Positions 17,316 to 26,093 of a stretch of 64,000 bases of DNA are shown in pieces; the first letter of the stretch is position 1, and every line of letters begins with the position of its first letter. A program made the translations under genes and the position numbers. This DNA comes from Methanobacterium paludis (GTDB lineage Archaea > Methanobacteriota > Methanobacteria > Methanobacteriales > Methanobacteriaceae): contig NC_015574.1 in NCBI RefSeq assembly GCF_000214725.1, positions 1,500,001-1,564,000 on the forward strand, read 5' to 3'. Below the pieces are notes generated by a model. It saw only the letters and a list, made by a program, of their open reading frames with translations, was not told the origin of the DNA and made no database searches.

Positions 17316-18077
17316 ATGAAAAGATATACAAAGATTGGGGCGGTGCTGGTAACTGTTTTGTTGACTGTTTTTGCAGGTCTTACTGGTTTTTTTGAATCTT
17401 TGTTCTGGTTTTTATATCCAGTTAAAGTTTATATGTTTTATTTGAACTCAGTTTTTTTGATGCTTGGTATCTGTTTGAATATAATTTCTGAATTTGTTGA
17501 AAAAAGGAAAAAATTATTGTTTAACAGTTCTATATTAATTACAGTAATTGGTTTATGCATAGTATCTGTTATTTGGGGTTATACACATCCAGAACAAGTC
17601 ACAAACATTTCACATGCATATAATCTAACAGATTTTCTGACGAGTTCTATCTCAATATTCCTTGGTAACGTATTAGGTAATTTATTAGCAATTTTATTAA
17701 GTCCAACAATACTTGCCCCTTACTTCATACTCAGCCACACTATATACCGGTCTTATGATATAACCGGTGTAGTAAATTATTATGGGGTTAATGGTCTGTT
17801 ATACTTCTTATTACAGCCCCACATATATGTTGAACTTTTTGCAACAGCATTATCCCTCATAGCAGGATTTAAAATAGTTTCAAAAACAGTTAAATCTGTT
17901 ATATCCATTAAGAGTATTGGTGTGAAAAATTCATTAATAGAAATAAAGGACGCAGTAGTATACGAACTTAAAAACACCATGCCCAAAGTAATAATCCTAT
18001 TACTCATTGCAGCACTCCTAGAAACATTATTCCCCATATACTTATTAGGAAAATACTTATTAGGAGTAGGTTTATGA
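17316..18077 (+). CDS. SpoIIM/DUF95-like membrane protein
   Basis: About 253 residues from the ATG at 17316 (AGGT lies 7-8 bases upstream; a TTG at 17301 is less likely). About six transmembrane helices. The pattern LGNVLGNLLAILLSPTILAPYFILSHT followed by LQPHIYVELFATALSLIAG and IAALLETLFPIYLL matches the SpoIIM (stage II sporulation protein M, DUF95) family, in which a P-H-G-x-x-E-L-P-A motif is typical; here it reads P-H-I-Y-V-E-L-F-A. Archaeal members are of unknown function. The frame stays open past the TGA at 18075-18077 for another 38 codons that encode a further membrane helix and a basic tail, so the protein may be truncated by a nonsense change. Confidence 0.6.
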   Translation: MKRYTKIGAVLVTVLLTVFAGLTGFFESLFWFLYPVKVYMFYLNSVFLMLGICLNIISEFVEKRKKLLFNSSILITVIGLCIVSVIWGYTHPEQVTNISHAYNLTDFLTSSISIFLGNVLGNLLAILLSPTILAPYFILSHTIYRSYDITGVVNYYGVNGLLYFLLQPHIYVELFATALSLIAGFKIVSKTVKSVISIKSIGVKNSLIEIKDAVVYELKNTMPKVIILLLIAALLETLFPIYLLGKYLLGVGL

Positions 18078-18194
18078 AAAACAATATTATCATCTAAAAC
18101 ATCAGACATTTTAATAGATAGTGTGATAATTGTTTTATCTGCATTGGCTTTTATAATGATTATTTTCTGGAACAAAAAAGAGAAAATCCGTTAA
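18078..18194 (+). pseudogene. in-frame 3' extension of the SpoIIM-like gene
   Basis: Directly after the TGA, the same frame reads KTILSSKTSDILIDSVII, then a hydrophobic stretch and FIMIIFWNKKEKIR before TAA at 18192-18194. The helix plus positively charged end looks like a genuine protein C-terminus. The last 46 bases belong to the direct repeat whose other copy is at 17178. Confidence 0.55.
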
Positions 18195-18207
18195 ATATTT
18201 AAATAAA
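18149..18207 (+). repeat. direct repeat, right copy
   Basis: Partner of 17178-17236. The two copies flank the SpoIIM-like gene, at a distance of 971 bases, so the gene and its tail could have arisen by tandem duplication or be lost by recombination between them. Confidence 0.8.
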
Positions 18208-18373
18208 CATGATGCTTAACCTTGTTAAATTGAGGGAAGCTTAGATTAATTTTTTTTAGATAATAAACAGTACCATCAAAACTTAAAAAATAATTTAAAA
18301 AAGACTAATAAAAATTTAAAATAAAGTTTTAAAACTAAAATAAAACTTAAAAAATACAAAGAATGAATTTTCC

Positions 18374-19396
18374 CTAGAGCAGTTCTTCTCTTAGGTCAAT
18401 TGTATCCTTGAGGTCCGGTCCTGTGGATATTATGGTTACAGGAACTTTTACCTCTGTTTCAATTTCATCTATGAACTTTTTAACTTCAGATGAAAGCTTG
18501 GAGTAATCATCTACACGTTCAGACTGCGGATATAACCTGTCAACGCATGTCAGGGCTATCTGGGTTGCACCGTTTATCATGCAGGATTCTTTGGCCATTT
18601 CCATGTCGAAGATACCCACCCTTCGCCTTCTTCCTGTGACAGTTCCGTACTCTTCTATGTTCATTTCCTCTGCTTCTTCCTGACTTATCTCTGTTTTGAA
18701 AGGTCCTGCACCTACACGGGTTATGTATGCTTTAAATACGTTTATAACTTCATCAACCCTTGTTGGTCCCACACCAACATCTGCTGCTGCGGTGCTTGCT
18801 GTGGTGTCCTTGCTTGTAACGTAGGGGTAGGTTCCGTAGTAGAGGGATAATCCGAATCCCTGGGATCCTTCTATGAAAACATCTTCACCCTCGTCAAGTG
18901 CCTGGTTGATCTCGGTTGGGACGTCTGTTGTGTGGCCGTTCATCTCCTCAACCTGGCCTGCAAGTTTTGCAGTCCTCATAACTCTTTCCGCATTTGCTGG
19001 TCCGCATCCGCTTCCTGTGGTTCCTATGTTCTTTGAAAGATAATCAGAAGACCTGTCCTGATCCATGTGCTTCTGTTCTATGATTGCACATCTGTAATCT
19101 GCAAATGTCCTTTCTGCAACTTTGTATTTTTTGAGGTAGCTGAGTTCGTAGAGGAAGACCTCAGGGTTTACCAGAACACCGGCTCCCACAAGTAGCCTTG
19201 CTCCTGTGTGCACAAATCCTGATGGAATTAATCTTAATCCATATTTTTCGCCGTTGAACTCTACTGAATGCCCTGCATTTGGGCCTACGCCCGCTCTTGC
19301 TATGATATCAGGTTTATCGTTGGAACAGAGGTAGGTGATACATTTACCTTTACCTTCATCTCCCCATTCTCCGCCAACTAATACGTTACATGTCAT
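18374..19396 (-). CDS. purA: adenylosuccinate synthetase, short archaeal form
   Basis: 340 residues. It joins IMP and aspartate with GTP to form adenylosuccinate, the first step from IMP to AMP. The P-loop-like GGEWGDEGKGK (8-18) holds the catalytic Asp13, and H43 in GPNAGHSVEF is the second catalytic residue. SQGFGLSLYYGTYPYVTSKDTTAS and GTVTGRRRRVGIFD are conserved substrate segments. At 340 residues it is about 90 shorter than bacterial PurA, as expected for the archaeal subgroup. GGAGA lies 7-8 bases before the ATG. It is monocistronic, with the ATPase gene upstream on the same strand separated by 142 bases. Confidence 0.96.
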   Translation of the reverse strand: MTCNVLVGGEWGDEGKGKCITYLCSNDKPDIIARAGVGPNAGHSVEFNGEKYGLRLIPSGFVHTGARLLVGAGVLVNPEVFLYELSYLKKYKVAERTFADYRCAIIEQKHMDQDRSSDYLSKNIGTTGSGCGPANAERVMRTAKLAGQVEEMNGHTTDVPTEINQALDEGEDVFIEGSQGFGLSLYYGTYPYVTSKDTTASTAAADVGVGPTRVDEVINVFKAYITRVGAGPFKTEISQEEAEEMNIEEYGTVTGRRRRVGIFDMEMAKESCMINGATQIALTCVDRLYPQSERVDDYSKLSSEVKKFIDEIETEVKVPVTIISTGPDLKDTIDLREELL

Positions 19397-19538
19397 GTGA
19401 AATTCTCCTTATAAATCCATTCATTATAATGCCATATTTCTAACCTCTTTTATATTGTGAGGACTTGAATAAAAACCTTTCTCATCCATAAAAGAAGATC
19501 TGAAATTTCGGATCTAAATAGAAATATGGTTAATTTAG

Positions 19539-20867
19539 TTAATGTTTTTTGTTGATGATCCTCTCAAAGAGCTCTGGAGTGTACTTCCTCTGCAGAGCTA
19601 TTAAAACGTGTTCATCCAATGCTTCTTCCAGAATATCCTCTGTAATCTGTTCTTCGCCCCGCCTTATCCTCACTGCCTGTGCTATCTGAGCAACATCCCT
19701 TGCATGGGCAAAGGTTGGTTTGAGCTGTTCCCCACCTTGAACCAGAGGAATATAAACCTTTTTAAACCTTTCCAAAATTTTATCATCGTACTTTTCGCGC
19801 AGGGTGTCTAGATTTTCCCGGAAAACCTCAACTATCTCATCGGGATGTGGAGGTCCGAGCAGAATGTGCATGGGCGCCCTTCGAAGGTGTGCCTCATCAA
19901 TTATGGTTATTTCCAGGTTGGTTGAAAATGCAGGTATGAAGTGGGTGTGGACCATTGCAGGTGCACCCTTAACGTATATCACATCTTTTTTGTTCTCAAG
20001 GGGAACAATTAACCTGTTTAAAATTGCATTATGGTCTTCTTTCTGCCTTCCAAGGTCGTCCAGAAGCAGTACTCCTCCGTTTGCCTTTATAATTGGGGAA
20101 GTCTCATAAACACCCTTGTTCGGGTTGTAGTTGGTTTCGAGTTTTTCTGTTGAAAGTTCCGAACCTGTGAAAACAAATGGGGCATAAACCTTAACCCATC
20201 TGGGATCTTCAGGCTGTTCAGGGCGCATTTTATGAAAGTCAGGATCAAAAAGTTGTATAACACTTTCGCTGAACTCTATGTACTTTGGAATCAATAGAGG
20301 AGGTAGCAAATCTGACATCTTGCTTGTGAGAAATGTTTTACCGGTTCCAGGAGGTCCGTATATGAAAAATCCTTTTCCACCTATTGCAGATGCTACCAGA
20401 GTCTTTTTAGCATCCTCAACACCCACAACACCTTTTAATGCCTTCTCAACCACTTCAGGAGGGATTTCCAGGGGAAATCTGCCCTTGAGCTGTACTTCCA
20501 TTATCTCAAAATACTCTTCATAGCTTACAGGAGCCATTCCAATATAGGGGTTTTCCTGTATGACCTGAAGCGCCTTTTCACGGCCCTGTTTTTTTATGGT
20601 GTATTCAACGCTGGGGAAAAGGAAGCCCCCTCCTGTCTGGGCACATAAATCCTGTTTTTCCAGAGCCCTGAGGACTTCCTCAAGGATGTCAACGTTTAAA
20701 CCGGTTATTTCATTTATCTGGCTTACCTTGATGGACCCATAGGTTGATACTATCTTTAAAACCAGATTTTTTATAAATGAGTCGGATACATCCATATCTT
20801 TAAGGGATTTAGGTTGTTCAAGAAGTTTGAATAATTTCTGCATTTTTTCGTCGTGGTAATAGTCCAT
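19539..20867 (-). CDS. AAA-type ATPase with N-terminal helical/winged-helix region
   Basis: 442 residues. The first 100 residues resemble a helical winged-helix segment (TYGSIKVSQINEITGLNVDILEEVLRALEKQ). The AAA core has Walker A GPPGTGKT (171-178), Walker B GGVLLLDD (264-271) and an arginine in LRRAPMH (about 328). A C-terminal lid (THAR-type helices, PTFAHARDVAQIAQAVRIRRGEE) follows. The family is the archaeal/bacterial predicted ATPases related to MoxR and to pilus-associated AAA proteins; a precise role is not known to me. It may remodel protein complexes in the cytoplasm. The start ATG is preceded only by a weak AAGTGA. No partner gene is adjacent. Confidence 0.75.
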   Translation of the reverse strand: MDYYHDEKMQKLFKLLEQPKSLKDMDVSDSFIKNLVLKIVSTYGSIKVSQINEITGLNVDILEEVLRALEKQDLCAQTGGGFLFPSVEYTIKKQGREKALQVIQENPYIGMAPVSYEEYFEIMEVQLKGRFPLEIPPEVVEKALKGVVGVEDAKKTLVASAIGGKGFFIYGPPGTGKTFLTSKMSDLLPPLLIPKYIEFSESVIQLFDPDFHKMRPEQPEDPRWVKVYAPFVFTGSELSTEKLETNYNPNKGVYETSPIIKANGGVLLLDDLGRQKEDHNAILNRLIVPLENKKDVIYVKGAPAMVHTHFIPAFSTNLEITIIDEAHLRRAPMHILLGPPHPDEIVEVFRENLDTLREKYDDKILERFKKVYIPLVQGGEQLKPTFAHARDVAQIAQAVRIRRGEEQITEDILEEALDEHVLIALQRKYTPELFERIINKKH

Positions 20868-21106
20868 TGAAAATCACTTGCCTGATTTAAACATTATTCA
20901 TGAATTTTTATACGCATAAATTTAGGTCACAGTCCAAGGGTATATTAATCCTATAAAATAGTTTTTACTATCCAGTTTAAGTATAATGGATTTGTTTGTC
21001 ATAAAATCTGCTGATACAGTACGATCTTTCCAGAAAATCCAGATAAACAGGACAAAATAGTAAAGAATAATAAAAAGTTAATATAAAATTGAAAATGGTG
21101 TAAACA

Positions 21107-21295
21107 ATGGAAAAATCAGATGAAATCAAAAAGATCAAGGTGGAAGAAGAGTTTAGAAAATGCACGGTCTGTGGATTCAATCGAGGATTTCATGCCTCAT
21201 TTCTAAAAGATGATGACAGTTCGAAGTACAGGGTAATTTATATATGCCCCGAATGCGGAAGCCGTTACGATGTTGGGTTGAAGGTTGAACTTTAA
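21107..21295 (+). CDS. small zinc-ribbon protein
   Basis: 62 residues with CTVCG (C19, C22) and CPECG (C47, C50), a four-cysteine zinc ribbon. The N-terminus is charged (MEKSDEIKKIKVEEE). Such small ribbons in archaea often bind nucleic acids or protein partners. It reads toward the tandem repeat block at 21333. No family name was recognised. Confidence 0.75.
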   Translation: MEKSDEIKKIKVEEEFRKCTVCGFNRGFHASFLKDDDSSKYRVIYICPECGSRYDVGLKVEL

Positions 21296-21332
21296 ATTAA
21301 TCTTTTTTTGTTTTAGATAGAATCTTGACCGA

Positions 21333-21574
21333 CCAAGTAAAGTACAGTAAACAAGTAAAGTCAAATAACAACTATACCCAAGTAAAGTACAATAAAACAA
21401 GTAAAGTCAAATAACAACTATACCCAAGTAAAGTACAATAAAACAAGTAAAGTCAAATAACAACTATACCCAAGTAAAGTACAATAAAACAAGTAAAGTC
21501 AAATAACAGCTATACCCAAGTAAAGTACAGCAAGCAAGTAAAGTTAAATAACAACTATACCTAAGTATAGTATA
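21333..21574. repeat. five tandem 45/46-bp direct repeats
   Basis: Five consecutive units (21333-21377, 21378-21423, 21424-21469, 21470-21515, 21516-21560) and a partial sixth. Each holds two copies of CAAGTAAAGT, one followed by ACAATAAAA and one by CAAATAACAACTATAC. The central three are nearly identical. The block fills the space between the zinc-ribbon gene and the ATPase gene and ends ten bases before that start codon. It looks like an array of protein-binding sites controlling the ATPase, or an iteron-like element. Confidence 0.95.
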
Positions 21575-21583
21575 GGTGATAAA

Positions 21584-22771
21584 ATGCCAAGTTTGCCATT
21601 GGGTATTCCTTCAGATCTGGACAGATACTTCTACAACCGGGAAAAAGAATTGATAAATCTCAAGTCCTTACTGAGTACACTTAATCAGAATGTAGCCAAC
21701 CAAATCATCATTACAGGCCATAGAGGTATTGGAAAATCATTTCTTTTAAAAAAATTGGTTCAGGAACTTCCTTCTAATATTTTAACCGCTTATGTGGACA
21801 TATCTAAAATATATGGAATACACAAAGGTGTTCTCACCGAAGAATCAATAATGGACAATCTTCTTGAAGAAATGAATAAAGCAATTGGAGAAGAATCAGA
21901 TATTTCATTAAAAGTTTATAATGCAGGTAAGGATATTTTAAGAAGAATTAGAAGGAAAAATTATGATTTCAAAGAAGCAGGCAGTATTTTAGGCATACCA
22001 ATTCCGGACGTTACCGATAATTATGAAAAGCTCAGTAAATTCGTCATGGAATACCCTCAAAAAGTGGTGGAATCTTCAGAAGGAAAAATTAATGGTTTTG
22101 TAATTGTAATTGATGAATTCCAACTTATAGGTGAAATAAATTCTCCAGAAGCTTTTTTCTGGATGTTCAGAAGTTACACACAGGACCAGGATAATGTGAG
22201 CTACATTTTTACAGGTTCTACATCCTCATCAAGTGATATTGTCGGGAAAATTAATGGAATCAACGGAGCATTTGGGGGTAGGATGATTCAGTTCAACGTT
22301 GACAATTTCTCAAGAGATGAAACTGAAGGATACCTTAAAGAAAAAGTTCCTGAAATAAAATTTACTGATGATGGTTTAGAAAGATTCTACAAGTGCACAC
22401 GGGGATATCCATCTTATATAAACAGTTTCTGTAACACCATGTCCACAAATATTGTTTATGATAACGATAGAGTTGTTGAAGAGTTTTATCAGAAGATCGA
22501 TCAGATTGCCATAAAATGGATCTTCCAGTGGGCCACCCTCTCTAAACGTGAAAAATGTATAATAACTGTAGTTATTGATAATGGACCTTTAACATGGGGT
22601 AATTTAGTGGACAAAGTGGATTTTTCCGATAGAACCCTGGCAAAGTATCTCAGTATACTTAAAAATAAGGGCATCATAACGCATTCTGACAGAAAGTATA
22701 AAATCGACGACCACATGCTGTCTGCATGGCTCAAATACAGAAAAGAAAATGACGGATTTTACCCACCCTAA
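21584..22771 (+). CDS. archaeal ATPase (PF01637-like) with C-terminal winged helix
   Basis: 395 residues. N-terminal GIPSDLDRYFYNREKEL is the usual opening of the archaeal ATPase family (STAND/AAA-related). Walker A is GHRGIGKS (45-52) and Walker B VIVIDEFQ (about 176-183); sensor region YIFTGSTSSSS follows. The last 80 residues form a winged helix (GPLTWGNLVDKVDFSDRTLAKYLSILKNKGII), as in family members thought to bind DNA. GGTGAT lies close upstream of the ATG. Its promoter region consists entirely of the tandem repeats, so self-regulation is an attractive inference. Members are often found near mobile elements or as orphan genes in methanogens; the function is unknown. Confidence 0.85.
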   Translation: MPSLPLGIPSDLDRYFYNREKELINLKSLLSTLNQNVANQIIITGHRGIGKSFLLKKLVQELPSNILTAYVDISKIYGIHKGVLTEESIMDNLLEEMNKAIGEESDISLKVYNAGKDILRRIRRKNYDFKEAGSILGIPIPDVTDNYEKLSKFVMEYPQKVVESSEGKINGFVIVIDEFQLIGEINSPEAFFWMFRSYTQDQDNVSYIFTGSTSSSSDIVGKINGINGAFGGRMIQFNVDNFSRDETEGYLKEKVPEIKFTDDGLERFYKCTRGYPSYINSFCNTMSTNIVYDNDRVVEEFYQKIDQIAIKWIFQWATLSKREKCIITVVIDNGPLTWGNLVDKVDFSDRTLAKYLSILKNKGIITHSDRKYKIDDHMLSAWLKYRKENDGFYPP

Positions 22772-22866
22772 AAGGATCGTCTCTACAATTAACTCCAGTT
22801 TTAGCTTTAAATGTACATTACTATAGTCTTCGTCTGCAAAAATGGGAAACCCCGTGGAAGCTAAAA

Positions 22867-23637
22867 TTAAAGTTCATCAAAAACTTCTTTAGCTGCAGTT
22901 ATACCATTTAAAGCCGCTGGAAAACCTGCATACACAGTCATGAGAATGATGGTTTCTTTTATTTCTTCTTTACTCAAACCTATATTAAGCCCGGCTTTAA
23001 TATGGAATAAAAGCTGAGGTTGAGCTGTTCCAATTGCTGTAAGTGCAGCTATGGTTGCGATTTGTCTCATCTGAGGGTCAAGATTTTCCCGGGAGAATAT
23101 ATCCCCGTAGCCAAAAGCAACGGTAAATTCAACCATATCCAGGGATATATCTTTAAAATTCTCTTTTAAAACAGTGATTTGGTTTTTATCAAGTTTTGAG
23201 AGCCATTCTGCACCTTTAACGAACCTATCTCTTTTGGTGATTTCTTCTATCTGTTTAACATTTAGAGTTTTCTCATTTAAAACCTCTTTTAGAATGTTCA
23301 TTCCGTTGAGGGCACTTGGAAACCCGCTGTATACAGCCATTTGCATTATGACTTCCACAAGTTCCTCTGGAGAACAACCAACATTCAGTGCTGATTTAAT
23401 ATGAAGCTTCAACTGAGGAGTGGCATTTCCCATGGCTGTTAAAGCTGCAACAACTGCTACTTCCTTCTGTCTAAGATCGGTGCCTTTTCGAGGGTAAATA
23501 TCACCAAAAGCGAATTCAATAATATATTTACCTAAATCTGGGGCAATATCCTTCAAATTTTCAATAATAGCAAAACCTGCTTCATCGTCAACTTCTTTTA
23601 ATTTTCTCAACCCTTTAGTGTACCTATCTTCCTCCAC
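22867..23637 (-). CDS. tandem carboxymuconolactone decarboxylase-like protein
   Basis: 256 residues formed by two copies of the same domain (about 1-125 and 135-256). Both contain the pattern RQKEVAVVAALTAMGNATPQLKLHIKSALNVG and the end segment VIMQMAVYSGFPSALNGM, typical of the carboxymuconolactone decarboxylase (COG0599) family. The CxxC pair of AhpD-type peroxidase partners is missing: the first copy has a single Cys (NVGCSPEE) and the second has Leu there (NIGLSKEE), so a thiol redox function is unlikely. In methanogens the substrate is unknown. The gene stands alone between two plus-strand genes. Confidence 0.88.
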   Translation of the reverse strand: MEEDRYTKGLRKLKEVDDEAGFAIIENLKDIAPDLGKYIIEFAFGDIYPRKGTDLRQKEVAVVAALTAMGNATPQLKLHIKSALNVGCSPEELVEVIMQMAVYSGFPSALNGMNILKEVLNEKTLNVKQIEEITKRDRFVKGAEWLSKLDKNQITVLKENFKDISLDMVEFTVAFGYGDIFSRENLDPQMRQIATIAALTAIGTAQPQLLFHIKAGLNIGLSKEEIKETIILMTVYAGFPAALNGITAAKEVFDEL

Positions 23638-23977
23638 ATTACCATCTCCACTAAAATGTAATACTTTGAAATATAAAAAAATTTCTGTAAAAAAAATAAC
23701 TTATTTAATATTGTTTGTAACGTTGCGTTTCACTGAATTAATTTCAAACCCAGTTTTGTACTGTTTCAATCCTAACTTGAAATAATCATATGCCTAAAAA
23801 TATATGCCTAAAAAATAATAATTAATCATAGTTAGTTATTCCATTATTAACAATTCAAATTTTCAACTGTTTAACGGCATTTTTATCACCATACACGGAT
23901 GTTGGTACCCTGAATTTGGGGAGGAAATTCTTATTCACAAAAACTAAAAAAATCATTGAAATTAGGGGAGGTAATCC
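23638..23977. other. divergent promoter region
   Basis: AT-rich spacer between divergently oriented genes. TATGCCTAAAAATA is repeated at 23790-23816. A GTTTCAATCCTAA at 23764 matches part of the CRISPR repeat but is too short to count. No gene is visible. Confidence 0.5.
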
Positions 23978-24649
23978 ATGAAAAAAATAGATTACATCAT
24001 GTTAGGGATGTTGTTATGTTTTGTAGTGGCAGCATCAGGATGTGTTAATCCATGGAGTGGGTCAGGAAATCAGACGGGAAATCAAACAGGGAATGGGACT
24101 GCAAATCAGACAGATGTTCAGGGAGTTAGTAACGTTGTTTTGAATGGTCCGGGTACTTTAATTATCCAGCAGGGCGACCAGGACTCACTTACTGTGGAAG
24201 CTGATAGTAGTATGATGTCCAAAATCACCACTCAGGTATCTGGAAATGCACTGTCAATTAGCAACCTTAACTCTGTCAGCAATGGGGCTGTGAAGTATCG
24301 CTTAACCCTTAAAAATCTGGATACCATTACTCTCCATGGAAATGGTGAAGCCCAGGTGACCAGCCTTAACACCAACAAACTCATAACCACAGTTGATGCG
24401 GGTAAAATAAGCCTTGCAGGTACAGCCAAAGATCATGTTGCAACTGTCAACGGAGGCGGGCAAATCAACGCCCGTGATCTGCAGAGCCAGACTGCCACCG
24501 TGACCATTAACGGAGAGGGTTCAGCAATTGTAAATGCTGTACAGACACTCAAAGCAGTTGTAAACGGGGGAGGTTCGATATCTTATCTCGGCAATCCTCA
24601 GGTGACCCAGCAAGTTAATGGTATGGGTACTGTGACAAAGACCAGTTAA
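23978..24649 (+). CDS. lipoprotein with GIN (DUF2807-like) beta-helix domain
   Basis: 223 residues. The signal peptide ends in a lipobox (VAASGC, Cys22), followed by an Asn/Thr/Gly linker (GNQTGNQTGNGTANQ). Residues 48-220 are the GIN domain: VVLNGPGTLIIQQGDQDSLTVEAD, LKNLDTITLHGNGEAQV, repeated V-N-G-G-G strands, a right-handed beta-helix seen in bacterial DUF2807 proteins. It is predicted to be anchored on the outer face of the membrane. GGGGAGGTAA sits before the ATG. Function unknown; bacterial relatives are called putative adhesin heads without direct proof. Confidence 0.88.
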   Translation: MKKIDYIMLGMLLCFVVAASGCVNPWSGSGNQTGNQTGNGTANQTDVQGVSNVVLNGPGTLIIQQGDQDSLTVEADSSMMSKITTQVSGNALSISNLNSVSNGAVKYRLTLKNLDTITLHGNGEAQVTSLNTNKLITTVDAGKISLAGTAKDHVATVNGGGQINARDLQSQTATVTINGEGSAIVNAVQTLKAVVNGGGSISYLGNPQVTQQVNGMGTVTKTS

Positions 24650-24892
24650 ATAGTGACTAAGTTGAATAAAGACTACAGATGGGTTAATGACTCAAAATGA
24701 AAAAATTTAAAACTGACACAGAACATTGATTCAATTGAAGCTGCACAACCAATATTCATATAAAAACGATTCATCTGACCCATCTCTTATTTACTTACGT
24801 TAAATGTTAAACACTGGTCTCAAGAGTTTGTAATTTAATGATTTTATAAAATAAGTTGGTTCATTAGTAGTTATTTTTAGTACACAGAATAT

Positions 24893-24929
24893 CTTGGGCA
24901 CCCAATAAGGAGGTAAAATGATGCCCAAG
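24893..24929 (+). promoter_or_regulatory. hairpin enclosing a strong ribosome site and start codon
   Basis: CTTGGGCA (24893-24900) and TGCCCAAG (24922-24929) form a perfect 8-bp stem. The 21-base loop contains AAGGAGGT, and the start codons ATGATG overlap the loop and the 3' arm. The frame that begins here has only 14 codons. The layout resembles a translational switch or leader peptide, or the surviving 5' end of a lost gene. Confidence 0.5.
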
Positions 24930-24963
24930 AAATTTGTGGTCCATATAGTACTAAGTTCGTAGT
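24919..24963 (+). CDS. very short ORF behind a strong ribosome site
   Basis: A 14-residue frame MMPKKFVVHIVLSS ending in TAG. AGGAGGT lies five bases upstream of the first ATG. No similarity is recognised. It may be a leader peptide for the VOC gene 110 bases downstream, or a truncated gene. Confidence that it is translated is low to moderate. Confidence 0.3.
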
Positions 24964-25074
24964 AATTAATATTCTTTCTGTTATTATTTCAAGCGAAAAA
25001 AACCATGGAAAAATTTTATCATACTGAATAAGACCAATTATCATGTTATAAAGTAAATATCGGAGGAATATTAT

Positions 25075-25431
25075 ATGAAAGTTAAATACGCAACCATTGC
25101 AGTTAAAGATATGGATGAATCAATAGAATTTTACTCGGAAGTTTTGGGCTTTAAAGTGGATGGTAAAATAAATCCCCATCAGGGATTGAATATCACATTT
25201 TTAAGGAATGAGGGAGATGCCATGATAGAACTCATAGAAAATGTGGAAGAACCCGAAAAACAGGGCATATTCATGGTTGGAATGGAAGTTTCTGACATGG
25301 AAACCACTGCAAAAGAGTTATTATCCAAGGGGGCTAAATTCACCCGAGGACCCATCGAAGTTGGTGATGGGGCTAAAATCGCCTTTTTAAAAGATCCTAA
25401 CGGTGTTGAGATCGAACTCATCCAACACTAA
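25075..25431 (+). CDS. VOC-family protein (glyoxalase/dioxygenase fold)
   Basis: 118 residues with one vicinal oxygen chelate domain: KYATIAVKDMDESIEFYSEVLGFKV, EEPEKQGIFMVGMEVSDM and FLKDPNGVEIELIQH. The metal ligand positions hold Glu at the end (E114) while the first position, usually His, is Thr/Ala here (ATIAVKD), so metal binding is doubtful. CGGAGGAA precedes the ATG. It is a small cytoplasmic enzyme or binding protein of unknown substrate; glyoxalase I is only the family name. Confidence 0.85.
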   Translation: MKVKYATIAVKDMDESIEFYSEVLGFKVDGKINPHQGLNITFLRNEGDAMIELIENVEEPEKQGIFMVGMEVSDMETTAKELLSKGAKFTRGPIEVGDGAKIAFLKDPNGVEIELIQH

Positions 25432-25714
25432 AAAAAGGATATTCTTTTCCAGTATCCAATTTCTAAGCATCTTTTTTCCCACTTATTTTTCCCACTACCT
25501 TTTTTTTGCACATTCACCTTCTTCTATTACATAACACCTTGGCACGAATGATGGCCATTCCCTCAAACAGTATGGTTTGAGTTACCTTTTTTATGGGGAG
25601 ATAAGCTAGACTGTTAACTTTTAACGGTATTATATCTTGTTTTACAATGAAAATAGCTAAAAAATAGATAGACGTATATATATGATAATAATAAATTAAG
25701 TGCGGAGAGTATTC

Positions 25715-26071
25715 ATGTTAAAATATTTGGGCATATTAAAAGAACCAGAGGGTGGGAAGGATCCAACAGCCTCAAACTTCTTAGTGACGTTTGTGGAAGA
25801 TGGTAAAGTAACAGAAATAGAATTTGCAAAATTAACAAAATTTATGGGCGAATATTATGGGTTAGCACGTCCTCAAATATCCATTACATGGAATTTAACT
25901 TATAACTTTGATTCAACAGTAATAATCCGATTAAAGTTCCAATATTTAGATATAGAATGGCCAAATGATATGATCAGACAGGAAAGACTTAATGAAGTCT
26001 TGATAGCCGAATTTGAAATAGTTTATAAGAAATTTTTTGAACCTAAATTGTTTAAATCAAAAATTAAATAA
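25715..26071 (+). CDS. hypothetical protein
   Basis: 118 residues from the ATG at 25715, chosen because CGGAGAG lies 6-7 bases before it; an in-frame GTG at 25700 has no such site. A soluble alpha/beta-looking sequence with no signal peptide or membrane helix (GKVTEIEFAKLTKFMGEYYGLARPQIS, YLDIEWPNDMI). It is not recognised. It is 22 bases upstream of a membrane protein gene on the same strand and probably shares its transcript. Confidence 0.6.
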   Translation: MLKYLGILKEPEGGKDPTASNFLVTFVEDGKVTEIEFAKLTKFMGEYYGLARPQISITWNLTYNFDSTVIIRLKFQYLDIEWPNDMIRQERLNEVLIAEFEIVYKKFFEPKLFKSKIK

Positions 26072-26093
26072 TACGAAATAACGAGGAGTAATT

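Larger units (their letters stand above)
24650..25074. other. spacer with a possible leader peptide
   Basis: AT-rich; contains the hairpin and 14-codon frame at 24893-24963 (separate entry) and the promoter of the VOC gene. Nothing else is visible. Confidence 0.5.

Noticed and set aside
22867..23637. AhpD-like peroxidase partner
   Set aside because: The CxxC motif required for thiol chemistry is absent from both domains.
23762..23776. GTTTCAATCCTAA, matching the start of the CRISPR repeat
   Set aside because: Only about 12 bases match and the rest of the repeat is absent; likely chance in AT-rich DNA.
25075..25431. Active glyoxalase I
   Set aside because: The first metal ligand of the fold is not His or Gln, so only the VOC family is claimed.
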